Below are positions 1 to 7,927 of a DNA stretch of 64,000 bases, one piece after another. The position numbers and the translations under genes were made by a program. The DNA comes from a bacterium (GTDB lineage: Bacteria > Verrucomicrobiota > Kiritimatiellia > CAIKKV01 > CAIYGI01): NCBI GenBank assembly GCA_025360745.1, contig JANYBP010000005.1, forward strand, positions 1 through 64,000. The letters are read 5' to 3'. A model generated the notes under the pieces. That model was not told the origin of the DNA, searched no databases, and worked only from the letters and a program-made list of their open reading frames with translations. Each line of letters starts with the position of its first letter. Position 1 is the first letter of the stretch.

Positions 1-66
1 GGTTTCGACGAGATCGCAGAAGACTTTGAACGAATCGATATACATCGGAAAAACAAGGGGACGTAA
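1..66 (+). CDS. Possible C-terminal end of an upstream gene (partial)
   Basis: Frame 1 is open from the window edge to a TAA at 64-66 and encodes 21 residues ending in IDIHRKNKGT. The composition (acidic, then basic, with no runs of rare residues) looks like a real protein C-terminus, and the gap to yggS is about 40 bases, so it could be the preceding operon member. Frame 2 is also open here, so the call rests only on plausibility. No family can be assigned from so short a piece. Confidence 0.35.
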   Translation, partial: GFDEIAEDFERIDIHRKNKGT

Positions 67-107
67 GGTTGCCTTATGCCTGTGTCAACTGACATTACTT
101 CCACTAC

Positions 108-821
108 ATGAACGAAATCGCTGAAAACCTCGCCGCCGTCCGTGCGGCCATCGCCGCTGCCGCCGCGCGCGCGGGCCGGCGCGCGGAGGACATCGAGCTG
201 GTGGCGGTGTCGAAAACGCACCCGCCCGAGACGCTGCACGAGGCGCTGGACGCGGGGCAGACGCTCTTTGGCGAAAACCGCGTGCAGGAGGCGCGGGCCA
301 AAATTCCTCTTTGCGCCGCGGCGGCGACCTGGCACCTGATCGGCCACCTCCAGAGCAACAAGGTCCGGGAAGCGGTGCAACTTTTCTCGCTGCTGCAGGC
401 GGTGGATTCGCTGCGCCTGCTGGAGCTGATCGATCGCGCGGCCGCCGAGGCCGGGCGCACTTTGCCGGTCTATCTGGAGGTCAATGTCTCGGGCGAACGC
501 AGCAAAAACGGGCTGGCGCCGCAAGACGTGCCGGAAGCGCTGGCGGCGGCGAACCGGTTGACACATGTGGAGATACAGGGATTGATGACGATTCCCCCGG
601 CGGCGCGCGAGGTCGAGGAGGCGCGGCCCTTCTTCCGGCGCCTGCGCGAGTTGCGCGAGGGCTGGCGGCGGGTTTCGGGGCTGGCGCTGCCGGAACTTTC
701 GATGGGCATGTCGCACGATTTCGAGATTGCCGTGGAGGAAGGCGCAACCATGGTGCGGGTGGGCTCGGCGCTGTTTGGGCCGCGTCCGCCGAAGGGAGTT
801 CGCGATGCCGGGAACGACTGA
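108..821 (+). CDS. yggS: YggS/PROSC-family pyridoxal phosphate homeostasis protein
   Basis: A 237-residue cytosolic protein of the YggS/PLPBP family, which binds pyridoxal 5'-phosphate on a fold-III alanine-racemase-like barrel and buffers the free PLP pool. No enzymatic reaction is established for the family. The PLP lysine lies in LVAVSKTHP (residues 31-39). It is followed by the family blocks FGENRVQE, GHLQSNK, the EVNVSGERSKNG segment and the phosphate-binding C-terminal block MGMSHDFEIAVEEGATMVRVG. Length matches the family (about 225-240). The ATG at 108 has no good Shine-Dalgarno sequence, but no other in-frame start preserves the N-terminal helix. It overlaps the next gene by 17 bases, suggesting coupling. 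Confidence 0.93.
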   Translation: MNEIAENLAAVRAAIAAAAARAGRRAEDIELVAVSKTHPPETLHEALDAGQTLFGENRVQEARAKIPLCAAAATWHLIGHLQSNKVREAVQLFSLLQAVDSLRLLELIDRAAAEAGRTLPVYLEVNVSGERSKNGLAPQDVPEALAAANRLTHVEIQGLMTIPPAAREVEEARPFFRRLRELREGWRRVSGLALPELSMGMSHDFEIAVEEGATMVRVGSALFGPRPPKGVRDAGND

Positions 822-1584
822 GTCTGAACCGAAGGAAAGCGTGGCGCGCCGCCGGCCGCCCCATGTTCCCGGCGGTCCGGGTTGTTTCGGGCTGCTGGCG
901 CTGATCGCGGCGATCGTGCTGGTGTGCATGTGGTTCGTCTCGCGGACGCATCAATTTCGCGCGGCCTTGGCGGAGGAACTGCGCGCCCGCACGGGTTTGA
1001 TCGTCAAATGCGAGCATACGGCGATGAAGTTCCCCTACGATCTGGTCGCCACCGGCGTGCTGGCCACGGGGGACGGAGCGTTCGGCGGCTCCGTGACGCT
1101 GAACGAGGTGCGCCTGGCGCTGCGGCCCGACGGTCCGCTGGTGTTGCGCTGCGAAGGGGGCGAGGTGCGTTTTGTGCGGCGCAACGAGACCGGTGTCTGG
1201 GATCCCGAACCGCTGGCCGATTGGGCCGGCATGCGGGCGCCGGACGAGGCGGCGGCCATGCTCGAAACCTTCCCGCGCTGGCTGCGGATCGAGGCGCGCG
1301 AGATGCGTGTCAGTTGGCGGGACGAGCAGGGTGTCGTCTGGCGGAGTTGGAGCAATGCGACTGTGAAATTGATCCCGGTGTCGCTGCCCGGCCGTCCCGG
1401 CTGGGTGATCGACGGCAGTGTGGCGCAGATCGTCGAAGGCGGACGCACGGGGATTGAATGCCGGCTGGAATGGTTGACCTGCCGTGGTCAGCCGTTTTTG
1501 AAGCTGGCTGAACACGGTGTATGGAATGGCGCGACGGGTACTGTGTCTGTAGCGACGGGGACGAATCGGACTGAGTCGCTGTAG
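805..1584 (+). CDS. Single-pass membrane protein of unknown function
   Basis: The track ORF starts at 727, but that part overlaps yggS. The ATG at 805, preceded by GAAGGGAG, gives 259 residues and a sensible N-terminus. A basic Pro/Arg stretch (residues 15-24) is followed by one hydrophobic segment (about 27-47, GLLALIAAIVLVCMWFV) and then a beta-rich, presumably periplasmic domain of about 210 residues. I do not recognise the family. The layout (short cytoplasmic tail, one TM, long domain beginning with a helix and RTGL...) is reminiscent of AsmA/LptC-type envelope proteins. Its position between yggS and the heptose/Kdo/Lpt genes makes an envelope role plausible, but this is inference. Confidence 0.7.
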   Translation: MPGTTESEPKESVARRRPPHVPGGPGCFGLLALIAAIVLVCMWFVSRTHQFRAALAEELRARTGLIVKCEHTAMKFPYDLVATGVLATGDGAFGGSVTLNEVRLALRPDGPLVLRCEGGEVRFVRRNETGVWDPEPLADWAGMRAPDEAAAMLETFPRWLRIEAREMRVSWRDEQGVVWRSWSNATVKLIPVSLPGRPGWVIDGSVAQIVEGGRTGIECRLEWLTCRGQPFLKLAEHGVWNGATGTVSVATGTNRTESL

Positions 1585-1601
1585 TAAAAAGGAGTATGAG
1601 A

Positions 1602-2615
1602 ATGATCGCCTTGGAACGCGCGCGCGAACTGGTGGCCGCTTTTGCGCGGCAGCGGATTCTCGTGGTCGGTGATTTGATGCTGGATCAGTACCTGTACGGC
1701 GGTGTCGAACGCATCTCGCCCGAGGCGCCGGTGCCGGTGGTGCGCGTGCGGCGCGAAAAGCGCATGCCGGGCGGCGCGGCCAATGTGGCCGTCAACCTGC
1801 GCGCGCTGGGCGGCGGCGCGGCGCTGGCGGGAACCGTCGGCCGCGATGCCGCGGGCGATGAATTGCGCGGCTTGCTGGCCGGACAGGGCATTGGCGCCGA
1901 AGCCGTCATGACCGATGCAAAGGCGCCGACCAGCGTCAAGATGCGCGTCGTGGCCGAACGGCAGCAGGTCTGCCGCGTGGACTGGGAATCGGGCGTCGCG
2001 TTAGCGGGCGCCGCGGCGGACGAGTTCGACGCGCGGCTGCGGTCGGCGGTGGCGGCGAGCACCGGGGTGGTGATCGAGGATTACAGCAAGGGCGTGGTCG
2101 GGCAGCGCGTGGTGGATGTCGTGATCGACGCGGCCGCGCGCGCCGGGATACCGGTTGGACTCGACCCCAAGGACAACGCCACGCTGCATTTCAGCGCCCT
2201 GGCGCTGGCGACGCCCAACTGCCGCGAGGCGCATGTTTGCGCGGGCCTGCCGCCGCGCAACGCGATCGCGGACGATCCGCTGAAGGACGCGACCCTGCGG
2301 AAGGCGGGGGAGATTCTGCTGGCCAAGTGGAACTTGAAGCAATTGATCGTCACGCTGGGCGCGCAGGGCATGTACCTGGCCGCGCCGGGCGCCGCGCCGC
2401 GGGTGATCCCGACACGGGCGCGCGAGGTTTTTGACGTGAGCGGGGCGGGGGACACGGTGATCGCGGTCTGCATGCTGGTGCTGGCGGCCGGCGGCACGCC
2501 GTCGGAGGCGGCGGCGCTGGGCAACGACGCCGCCGGTGTGGTGGTCGGCAAACTTGGCACGGCCAGTTGCGCGCCGGCGGAACTTCTGGAAGCGGTGGTG
2601 CGCGATGCCGGCTGA
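1602..2615 (+). CDS. rfaE1: D-glycero-beta-D-manno-heptose-7-phosphate kinase
   Basis: A PfkB-family sugar kinase that phosphorylates D-glycero-D-manno-heptose 7-phosphate at C1 to make the 1,7-bisphosphate for ADP-heptose and LPS inner-core synthesis. Seen: LVVGDLMLDQY near the N-terminus, the PGGAANVAVNLRALGG substrate block, and the C-terminal PfkB signature DVSGAGDTV with the catalytic Asp. The protein ends after the kinase domain, so the cytidylyltransferase half of bifunctional HldE is absent and must be encoded elsewhere. AAAAGGAG ends 7 nt before the ATG at 1602, so this start (337 aa) is preferred over the track's 1596. The 1,7-bisphosphate phosphatase gmhB lies at 14.0 kb. It overlaps kdsB by 11 bases. 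Confidence 0.92.
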   Translation: MIALERARELVAAFARQRILVVGDLMLDQYLYGGVERISPEAPVPVVRVRREKRMPGGAANVAVNLRALGGGAALAGTVGRDAAGDELRGLLAGQGIGAEAVMTDAKAPTSVKMRVVAERQQVCRVDWESGVALAGAAADEFDARLRSAVAASTGVVIEDYSKGVVGQRVVDVVIDAAARAGIPVGLDPKDNATLHFSALALATPNCREAHVCAGLPPRNAIADDPLKDATLRKAGEILLAKWNLKQLIVTLGAQGMYLAAPGAAPRVIPTRAREVFDVSGAGDTVIAVCMLVLAAGGTPSEAAALGNDAAGVVVGKLGTASCAPAELLEAVVRDAG

Positions 2616-3363
2616 CAAACCCCGCGTGATCGGCGTGATTCCGGCGCGCTATGGCTCGACCAGGCTGCCGGGCAAGAGTTTGATTCCTCTTTGCGGAAAG
2701 CCGCTGGTGATCTGGGTGCTCGAACGCGCGCGCCAGGCGGCGGGACTGGACGATCTCTGCGTGGCGACGGACGACGAGCGTATCCGCGCGGTGGTGGAAG
2801 CCCACGGCGGCCGGGTGGCCATGACCCGCGCCGACCATCCGTCGGGGACCGACCGTATTGCCGAGGCCGTGGCGGACGATGCGGCCGAAGTTGTGATCAA
2901 TATCCAGGGCGACGAGCCGCTGATCGATCCCGCCTTGATCAGCGCGCTGGCGCGGCGCCTGACATCCGAACCGGAATGGGCGATGGCGACGGCGGCGGCG
3001 CCGATTGACGATCCGTCCGAGTTGTCGAATCCGGCGGTGGTAAAGGTTGTCTGCGACCGGCGCGGACGGGCGCTCTATTTCTCGCGCGCGACGATTCCCT
3101 TCATTCGCGACGCCGCTCCGGCTGGCTTGCGACATTTCAGACACATTGGAGTGTATGGCTACCGGCGCGACTTTCTACGGCGGATGGTGGCCGAACCACC
3201 GTGCCTGCTCGAACGCGCCGAGAAGCTGGAACAGTTGCGGGCGCTGGATCTGGGCGCGGCCATTCTGGTGCTGGAAACGGCCTGGGCCGGGATCGGGGTG
3301 GACACGCCGGAGGACGTGCCGCGCGCCGAGGCGGCGCTGCGCCGCGCCGGATTGGCGGGATGA
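2605..3363 (+). CDS. kdsB: 3-deoxy-manno-octulosonate cytidylyltransferase
   Basis: CMP-Kdo synthetase, which activates Kdo with CTP in the cytosol for transfer to lipid A. The N-terminal nucleotide-binding signature IPARYGSTRLPGK is intact, followed by ATDDERI, the TSGT-like block HPSGTDRIAEA, and NIQGDEPLI with the metal-binding Asp. The FRHIGVYGYRRDFLRR block near residue 180 is the conserved sugar-binding region. The track ORF starts at 2536 inside rfaE1. The ATG at 2605 gives 252 residues, matching the family (about 250). It is translationally coupled to rfaE1. A tandem heptamer array begins 6 bases after the stop. Confidence 0.95.
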   Translation: MPADKPRVIGVIPARYGSTRLPGKSLIPLCGKPLVIWVLERARQAAGLDDLCVATDDERIRAVVEAHGGRVAMTRADHPSGTDRIAEAVADDAAEVVINIQGDEPLIDPALISALARRLTSEPEWAMATAAAPIDDPSELSNPAVVKVVCDRRGRALYFSRATIPFIRDAAPAGLRHFRHIGVYGYRRDFLRRMVAEPPCLLERAEKLEQLRALDLGAAILVLETAWAGIGVDTPEDVPRAEAALRRAGLAG

Positions 3364-3369
3364 AAAGAA

Positions 3370-3551
3370 GGTGGTAGGTGGTAGGTGGAAGGTGGAGGGT
3401 GGAAGGTGGAGGGTGGAAGGTGGAGGGTGGTAGGTGGAAGGTGGTAGGTGGAAGGTGGAGGGTGGAAGGTGGAGGGTGGAAGGTGGAAGGTGGAAGGTGG
3501 AAGGTGGTAGGTGGAGGGTGGAAGGTGGGAGGTGGAGGGGGGAAGGTGGGG
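3370..3551 (+). repeat. 26-copy tandem heptanucleotide array (GGTGGAA/GGTGGAG/GGTGGTA)
   Basis: Directly readable as 26 consecutive 7-base units with no interruption: mostly GGTGGAA, interspersed with GGTGGAG and GGTGGTA, and degenerating at the 3' end (GGTGGGA, GGGGGAA, GGTGGGG). It occupies the kdsB-kdsA gap. The top strand has regularly spaced GG pairs, so two-tetrad G-quadruplexes are conceivable in DNA or RNA. ORFs on both strands read through it only because the unit lacks stops. Confidence 0.97.
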
Positions 3552-3681
3552 AGACGGGGAGTCAGGATTCAATGTGGCTGCTGACGCAAAAGTCGCCAGA
3601 GAAAACAGGAGAGAGGCGTAATCATAATGCGCTGTATCGCGGATCAGGAATATTTTTTAGATCATAACGTTTTCTGAACCC
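3552..3681. other. Intergenic spacer between two heptamer arrays
   Basis: About 130 bases between the GGTGGAA and CGCATCC arrays. No coding sequence, RNA gene or convincing terminator seen. The only visible feature is an AT-rich stretch (GGAATATTTTTTAGATCATAACG) that interrupts the otherwise G-rich region. Confidence 0.6.
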
Positions 3682-3730
3682 CGCATCTCGCATCTCGCAT
3701 CCCGCATCCCGCATCCCGCATCTCGCACCC
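3682..3730 (+). repeat. 7-copy tandem heptanucleotide array (CGCATCY)
   Basis: Seven consecutive 7-base units: CGCATCT x2, CGCATCC x3, CGCATCT, CGCACCC. The sequence is unrelated to the GGTGGAA array 130 bases upstream, but the unit length is the same. It lies 50 bases before the kdsA start. Confidence 0.95.
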
Positions 3731-3780
3731 TAATTTGCAACCAACAAAGTCGAAAACGCGATAACTATTGAGGTGTCACT

Positions 3781-4605
3781 ATGATCCGGACGGTAAGCAT
3801 GGGCGGCGTGGCGATTGGCGGGCGGGCGCCGCTGGCGTTGATTGCGGGGCCGTGTGTGATCGAAAGCCGCAAGGGCTGCCTGGACATCGCCAGGCGGCTG
3901 GCGCGCTGGGCGGCGGACAAAGGCGTGCCGCTGGTTTTCAAGGCCAGTTATGACAAGGCCAACCGCTCGTCGCTGCGTTCCTACCGCGGACCAGGACTGC
4001 GCAAAGGTCTGGAAATTCTGCGCGAAGTCAAGGAGCGTTACGGCCTGCCTTTGCTGACCGACGTGCATGCCGTCGAGGAAGTCGAAGCGGCGGCGGCGGT
4101 GGTTGACGTGCTGCAACTGCCAGCGTTTCTGTGCCGGCAAACCGATCTGGTGCTGGAACTGGGGCGGAGCGGCAAGCCTGTGAACATCAAGAAGGGGCAA
4201 TTTCTGGCGCCGTGGGATATGCGGAGCATCATCGAAAAGGTCGAAAGCACGGGCAATCGCCGGATCGTTCTGACCGAGCGCGGCGTTTCTTTCGGCTACA
4301 ACAATCTGGTGGCCGACATGCGCAGCCTGCTGGTGATGCGCGAATACGGCTACCCGGTGGTTTTCGACGCCACCCACAGCGTGCAGAAACCAGGGGCGGC
4401 GGGCGATCGTTCCGGTGGCGACGGCTGCTGGGCGCCGGCGTTGGCGCGGGCGGCGGTGGCGGCGGGTTGCGATGGGGTTTTCATAGAAACGCATGTCGCG
4501 CCGGCCAGGGCTCTTTCCGACGCGGCCAATGCCGTTTCCTTGTCAACGCTTACCGATTTATGGCAGACTCTTAGCGGGATCGATGAACTACTGGCAAAAA
4601 AGTAA
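3781..4605 (+). CDS. kdsA: 3-deoxy-8-phosphooctulonate synthase
   Basis: Kdo-8-phosphate synthase condenses phosphoenolpyruvate with D-arabinose 5-phosphate, the first committed step to Kdo. It is a DAHP-synthase-type TIM barrel of 274 residues, the usual length. Seen: AGPCVIES (PEP-binding strand), FKASYDKANRSS (phosphate contact), LTDVH, GQFLAPWDM, LTERGVSFGYNNLV, and the C-terminal HVAPARALSDAAN region. The GAGGTG five bases before the ATG at 3781 supports this start. It follows kdsB after the repeat-filled spacer and overlaps lptC by 23 bases, so it opens the lptCAB block. kdsC and kdsD are not in the window. Confidence 0.95.
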   Translation: MIRTVSMGGVAIGGRAPLALIAGPCVIESRKGCLDIARRLARWAADKGVPLVFKASYDKANRSSLRSYRGPGLRKGLEILREVKERYGLPLLTDVHAVEEVEAAAAVVDVLQLPAFLCRQTDLVLELGRSGKPVNIKKGQFLAPWDMRSIIEKVESTGNRRIVLTERGVSFGYNNLVADMRSLLVMREYGYPVVFDATHSVQKPGAAGDRSGGDGCWAPALARAAVAAGCDGVFIETHVAPARALSDAANAVSLSTLTDLWQTLSGIDELLAKK

Positions 4606-5032
4606 CCATAAGCTGGTGTGGGTGGGGCTGATTACGGCTTTCATCGGCGCGGCGTCCTTGTGGGCGCAGTTGCCGCAGTCGGGGGTGATTTCGGGTTTCC
4701 GCGTGCCCGACCGCGACAAGCAGGGTCGGCTCAAGTCCGAACTGATCGGCGAAGAGGCGCGCATACGGCCCGACGGCAAGGTGGATTTGATGGGTGTGGC
4801 GCTGAACCTTTATAACGAGGGCGTGCGCGATGTGCAGATCAAGGCCGGGCAGTGTCAATACGACCCGACGAACCGCGTCGTGACATCGTCGGGGCCGGTG
4901 CGTTTGGAGCGCGATACGGTGACGATCAGCGGCGTCGGGTTCCGTTTCGACGGCACGACCAAGCGCATGGAATTACTCGATCAGGTGCGTGTGGAAATGA
5001 CCGGTGTACGGCGTTGGATGAAGACGGAGTAA
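4583..5032 (+). CDS. lptC: LptC-like LPS transport bitopic protein
   Basis: Identified by position (kdsA-x-lptA-lptB) and architecture: a short cytoplasmic N-terminus, one TM (about residues 10-27), then a beta-rich domain. The ATG at 4583 gives 149 residues. The longer track ORF runs inside kdsA. Repeating short strands (EEARIRPDGKVDLMGVALNLY, GQCQYDPTNRVVTSSGPV) fit a beta-jellyroll of the LptA/LptC (OstA-like) fold. LptC hands LPS from LptB2FG to LptA in the periplasm. At 149 residues it is shorter than E. coli LptC (191), and similarity to LptA repeats means that a second LptA-like protein is the alternative. Confidence 0.75.
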   Translation: MNYWQKSNHKLVWVGLITAFIGAASLWAQLPQSGVISGFRVPDRDKQGRLKSELIGEEARIRPDGKVDLMGVALNLYNEGVRDVQIKAGQCQYDPTNRVVTSSGPVRLERDTVTISGVGFRFDGTTKRMELLDQVRVEMTGVRRWMKTE

Positions 5033-5037
5033 ACGTG

Positions 5038-5580
5038 ATGACGAATAGAACGGTCGGACTTGGACGGGCAATTGCCATGTTGTGGCTGTTGGGCGCGGCG
5101 GCGGCGCTGGCTGGACCCGCGGCTGGGGCGGACAAGTCCGCCGAGAAACTTGCCAAGGCCAGTTTCGGGGCCGCCGGCACCAACGCGACGGTGATCACCT
5201 CCAAGCGGCTGACTTTCGACTACGCCGAACGGAAGGCGGTGTTCGAAGAAAATGTGAAGGTTGTGGACCCGTCTGTGACGATCACGGCGGATCAGATCAC
5301 GGTGACTTTCGGCGCGGACAACCAGCCCGAGACGGTGATAGCCGAGGGGCATGTGCGCGTGGAGCAGACCGATCGCTGGGCGACCTGCCAGCGCGCGGTT
5401 TACAGCGTCAAATCGGGTCTGCTGGTCCTGACCGGGCGGCCGAAACTGGTGCGTGGCCAGGATGTCTTGCAAGGCTCGCGCATCATCTTTTACCGCTATG
5501 AAGAGAAGGCCAAGTGCGAGGATGCGGTGCTGACGATTTTCCCGGGCGAAAGCGGTCTGGACAAGATGATGAAGGACTAA
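5038..5580 (+). CDS. lptA: LptA/OstA-like periplasmic LPS transport protein
   Basis: A periplasmic beta-jellyroll protein that bridges inner and outer membranes for LPS transport. The ATG at 5038 (180 aa) is preferred because it begins a signal peptide: basic TNR, a hydrophobic core LGRAIAMLWLLGAAAALAG and a small-residue site before AGADK. The mature part shows the OstA pattern: TSKRLTFDYAERKAVFEENVKV, ITADQITVTF, TVIAEGHVRVEQ, then the TCQRAVYSVKSGLLVLTGRPKL block. It starts 5 bases after lptC and ends 4 bases before lptB, consistent with one transcript. An in-frame GTG directly precedes the ATG. Confidence 0.88.
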   Translation: MTNRTVGLGRAIAMLWLLGAAAALAGPAAGADKSAEKLAKASFGAAGTNATVITSKRLTFDYAERKAVFEENVKVVDPSVTITADQITVTFGADNQPETVIAEGHVRVEQTDRWATCQRAVYSVKSGLLVLTGRPKLVRGQDVLQGSRIIFYRYEEKAKCEDAVLTIFPGESGLDKMMKD

Positions 5581-5584
5581 TCCC

Positions 5585-6310
5585 GTGGATCCGCTGATCA
5601 CTACCGACAAGCTGGTCAAGACCTACCATGGGCGCAAGGTGGTGAATGGCATCGAAATTACGGTGCAACCCGGCGAAATCGTGGGCTTGCTGGGTCCGAA
5701 CGGCGCCGGCAAGACGACGACTTTTTATATGATCACCGGCCTGATCGAGCCCACCGAAGGGCGGATTTTTTTCCGGGGCCGCGACGTGACGCGGCTGCCG
5801 ATGTACCGCCGGGCGCGCATGGGCATCGGATATCTGGCGCAGGAGCCCTCCATTTTCAGGACCATGACGGTGGCCGAGAACATCATGGCGATTTTGGAAA
5901 CGCAACGCATGGAAAACTCGGCGCGGCGCCGTCGCCTGCGTGAATTGCTGGAGGATCTGGGCATTTTGCATCTGGCCAGGCAGAAGGCCATGACGCTCAG
6001 CGGCGGCGAACGGCGGCGCCTGGAGATCGCCCGCGCCCTGGTGACCGATCCCGCGATGATCCTGCTCGACGAGCCTTTCAGCGGGGTGGACCCGCTGGCG
6101 GTCTACGACGTGCAGGAGATCGTCAAGGCGCTCAAAAAGCAGGGACTGGGCATTTTAATCACCGATCACAGCGTCCGCGAGACGCTGGCCATCGTGGATC
6201 GCGCCTACCTGATCTGCGAAGGCAAGGTCCTGCGCGAGGGTACGAGCGATTTCCTGATTCACGATGCCGTCAGTCGGGAGTTGTATTTGGGTCCGCGATT
6301 CAGTATGTAA
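5585..6310 (+). CDS. lptB: LPS export ABC transporter ATP-binding protein
   Basis: Cytosolic ATPase that powers LPS extraction with LptF/LptG (not in the window). Walker A GPNGAGKTTTFYMI, Q-loop region GYLAQEPSIFRTMTVAENI (the LptB hallmark), signature LSGGERRRLEIARAL, Walker B ILLDEPFSGVDPLAV and switch His in LITDHSVRETL are all present. Length of 241 residues is typical. The start is GTG at 5585, four bases after lptA. The tight lptC-lptA-lptB spacing supports co-expression. hpf follows after 19 bases, as in the E. coli lptAB-rpoN-hpf operon but without rpoN. Confidence 0.96.
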   Translation: MDPLITTDKLVKTYHGRKVVNGIEITVQPGEIVGLLGPNGAGKTTTFYMITGLIEPTEGRIFFRGRDVTRLPMYRRARMGIGYLAQEPSIFRTMTVAENIMAILETQRMENSARRRRLRELLEDLGILHLARQKAMTLSGGERRRLEIARALVTDPAMILLDEPFSGVDPLAVYDVQEIVKALKKQGLGILITDHSVRETLAIVDRAYLICEGKVLREGTSDFLIHDAVSRELYLGPRFSM

Positions 6311-6329
6311 CTTGTCAGGGGGGTGCACG

Positions 6330-6674
6330 ATGGAAATAGAAATAGTTGGCCGTCACGTGAGCGTCACCGAGAGCATGCGGGACTATGCGCATAAACGGGC
6401 GGATAAGCTCGTGGTGGAATTCCCGCGTCTGGACCGCCTGCGCGTGATCATGGACATGCAGAAGTTCATCAATCGCGTGGAGGTGACCGCGCATGCCAGC
6501 CGGGACATGCTGATCGAGGCGCATGCCGAACACGAAGACATGTATGCGGCGGTGGACGCGGCGGTGGACAAGGCGCATGCCCAGTTGCGGCGCTCGGTGG
6601 ATAAGCGGAACGAACGCAAAGCTCCGGGAGAGGCTTCCGCCGCCGAAGTGGCGCCGGATGACGGCAATGGCTGA
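6330..6674 (+). CDS. hpf: Short-form ribosome hibernation promoting factor
   Basis: HPF/RaiA family, which binds the 30S A/P sites in stationary phase and promotes 100S dimers or inactive 70S. The ATG at 6330 follows a CAGGGGGGTG Shine-Dalgarno and gives 114 residues. The start MEIEIVGRHVSVTESMRDYAHKR is characteristic, as is the beta-alpha-beta-beta-beta-alpha arrangement ending in MYAAVDAAVDKAHAQLRR. The C-terminal dimerisation domain of long HPF is missing. Instead there is an Ala/Glu-rich tail. It sits between lptB and hprK and overlaps hprK by 8 bases (17 if the upstream ATG of hprK is used). Confidence 0.9.
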   Translation: MEIEIVGRHVSVTESMRDYAHKRADKLVVEFPRLDRLRVIMDMQKFINRVEVTAHASRDMLIEAHAEHEDMYAAVDAAVDKAHAQLRRSVDKRNERKAPGEASAAEVAPDDGNG

Positions 6675-7635
6675 CGGGCCGACACATAAGCCGAACGTTT
6701 CCGTAGCCGAGTTTCTCGACGCGGGACGGGAACGGTTGTGCCTCAAGCTGATGTCCGGCAAGTCCGGTTTGTCGCGCCGGGTCGAGGAACTGGCGATCAA
6801 CCGTCCGGGCCTGGCGTTAACCGGGTTTTTCCGTTATTTCGCCCATCGCCGCATCCAGATTCTGGGCCATGCCGAAATGGCCTATCTGCACGCGCTGTCA
6901 GAAGACGAACGGTTGCGGCGCTTGCGGCAGTTGTTCGCGCGGCATGTTCCCTGCATCGTGTTGACCCGGCGGTATCGCGTCTTTCCGGAGCTGATCGCGC
7001 TGGGCCAGGAATTCCGCACGCCGATCCTGTGCACGCCGCTGATCACGAAGGACTTCATCAACGCCGCCACGCTGGTGCTGGAACGCCTGACGCTGCCGCA
7101 GATGAACGCGCAGGGCACGATGGTGGAAATTCTCGGCGTGGGGGTCCTGATCGAGGGCAAGGCCGGCGTGGGCAAGAGCGAAACGGCGCTGGCGCTGGTC
7201 AAGAAAGGGCACAGTTTGATCGCCGACGATGTGACGCGTCTGCGCCTGGACAGTTCGGGGGCGCTGATCGGGTCGGCCATCGGGGTCACGCGTTTTCACA
7301 TGGAAATTCGCGGCATGGGGATCATTCATGTGCCCAGTCTGTTCGGCGTGGCCTCGGTGCGCGGCGAAAAGCGGCTCGATATGGTGGTCTCGCTGGTGCG
7401 CCCGGAGGGCGTGGTCAACGAGGACCGCAGCGGCCAGCAGCCGCGCAAGCGGGAGTATTTCGGCGTCGCGGTGCCGTGCATGGCGCTGCCGGTCGCGCCG
7501 GGCCGGGACATCTCAAATCTGATAGAGGTGGCGGCGCTGGATCAGAAACTCAAGCAACTGGGCCACGATGCCGCCAAGGAAATGGACGAGAAGCTGATCG
7601 CGCTGCTGACCAAGAACGGGGCCACCAGTGATTAG
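6667..7635 (+). CDS. hprK: HPr kinase/phosphorylase
   Basis: A bifunctional enzyme that phosphorylates HPr on the regulatory serine and removes the phosphate again, linking PTS flux to carbon regulation. The N-terminal MurF-like domain (about 1-130) is followed by the catalytic domain with Walker A EGKAGVGKSETAL (about residue 160), HSLIADD, and the signature block MGIIHVPSLFGVASVR (canonical RGxGIINVxxLFG). About 322 residues from the ATG at 6667; another ATG at 6658 would add three residues. It overlaps hpf upstream, and the GTG of ptsH overlaps its stop by 8 bases, a direct kinase-substrate gene pair. Confidence 0.95.
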   Translation: MADGPTHKPNVSVAEFLDAGRERLCLKLMSGKSGLSRRVEELAINRPGLALTGFFRYFAHRRIQILGHAEMAYLHALSEDERLRRLRQLFARHVPCIVLTRRYRVFPELIALGQEFRTPILCTPLITKDFINAATLVLERLTLPQMNAQGTMVEILGVGVLIEGKAGVGKSETALALVKKGHSLIADDVTRLRLDSSGALIGSAIGVTRFHMEIRGMGIIHVPSLFGVASVRGEKRLDMVVSLVRPEGVVNEDRSGQQPRKREYFGVAVPCMALPVAPGRDISNLIEVAALDQKLKQLGHDAAKEMDEKLIALLTKNGATSD

Positions 7636-7927
7636 CAAACCCTCCAGCGGTCCCAACCGGGTGCATGTGCGCGAGGTTAAAATTGTCAACTCGCTTGGTT
7701 TGCACGCGCGTCCCGCCGCCCTTTTCGTGCGCACGGCCTCGCAGTTCGAGTCCGACATCATGGTCGAGCGGGATGGCAACGCCGTCTCCGGCAAGAGCAT
7801 CATGGGCCTGATGACGATGGAAGCCGAATGCGGGACGGTCCTGAAGCTTACGGCGCAGGGAGTGGATGCGGAGCAGGTCCTGGACCGTTTGGAGGATCTC
7901 GTCCGCCGCAAGTTCGATGAGGAATGA
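7628..7927 (+). CDS. ptsH: HPr, phosphocarrier protein of the PTS
   Basis: Small phosphocarrier that accepts phosphate from PEP via enzyme I on the active-site His in SLGLHARPAALF and is phosphorylated by HprK on the serine in GKSIMGLMTME. Both sites are intact. The GTG at 7628 gives 99 residues, about ten longer at the N-terminus than usual. GTG codons at 7661 and 7667 in the same frame would give the canonical length, so the start is uncertain. Its stop overlaps the ptsI ATG (ATGA). No EII components are in the window, so it may serve a mainly regulatory PTS. Confidence 0.93.
   Translation: MISKPSSGPNRVHVREVKIVNSLGLHARPAALFVRTASQFESDIMVERDGNAVSGKSIMGLMTMEAECGTVLKLTAQGVDAEQVLDRLEDLVRRKFDEE

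Noticed and set aside
3378-3667. ORFs translating the GGTGGAA array as GGRWKVEGG repeats
   Set aside because: The unit has no stop codons, so several frames on both strands stay open. The peptide is a by-product of the DNA repeat.
3370-3730. CRISPR array
   Set aside because: Units are 7 bases and contiguous, with no unique spacers and no cas genes in the window.
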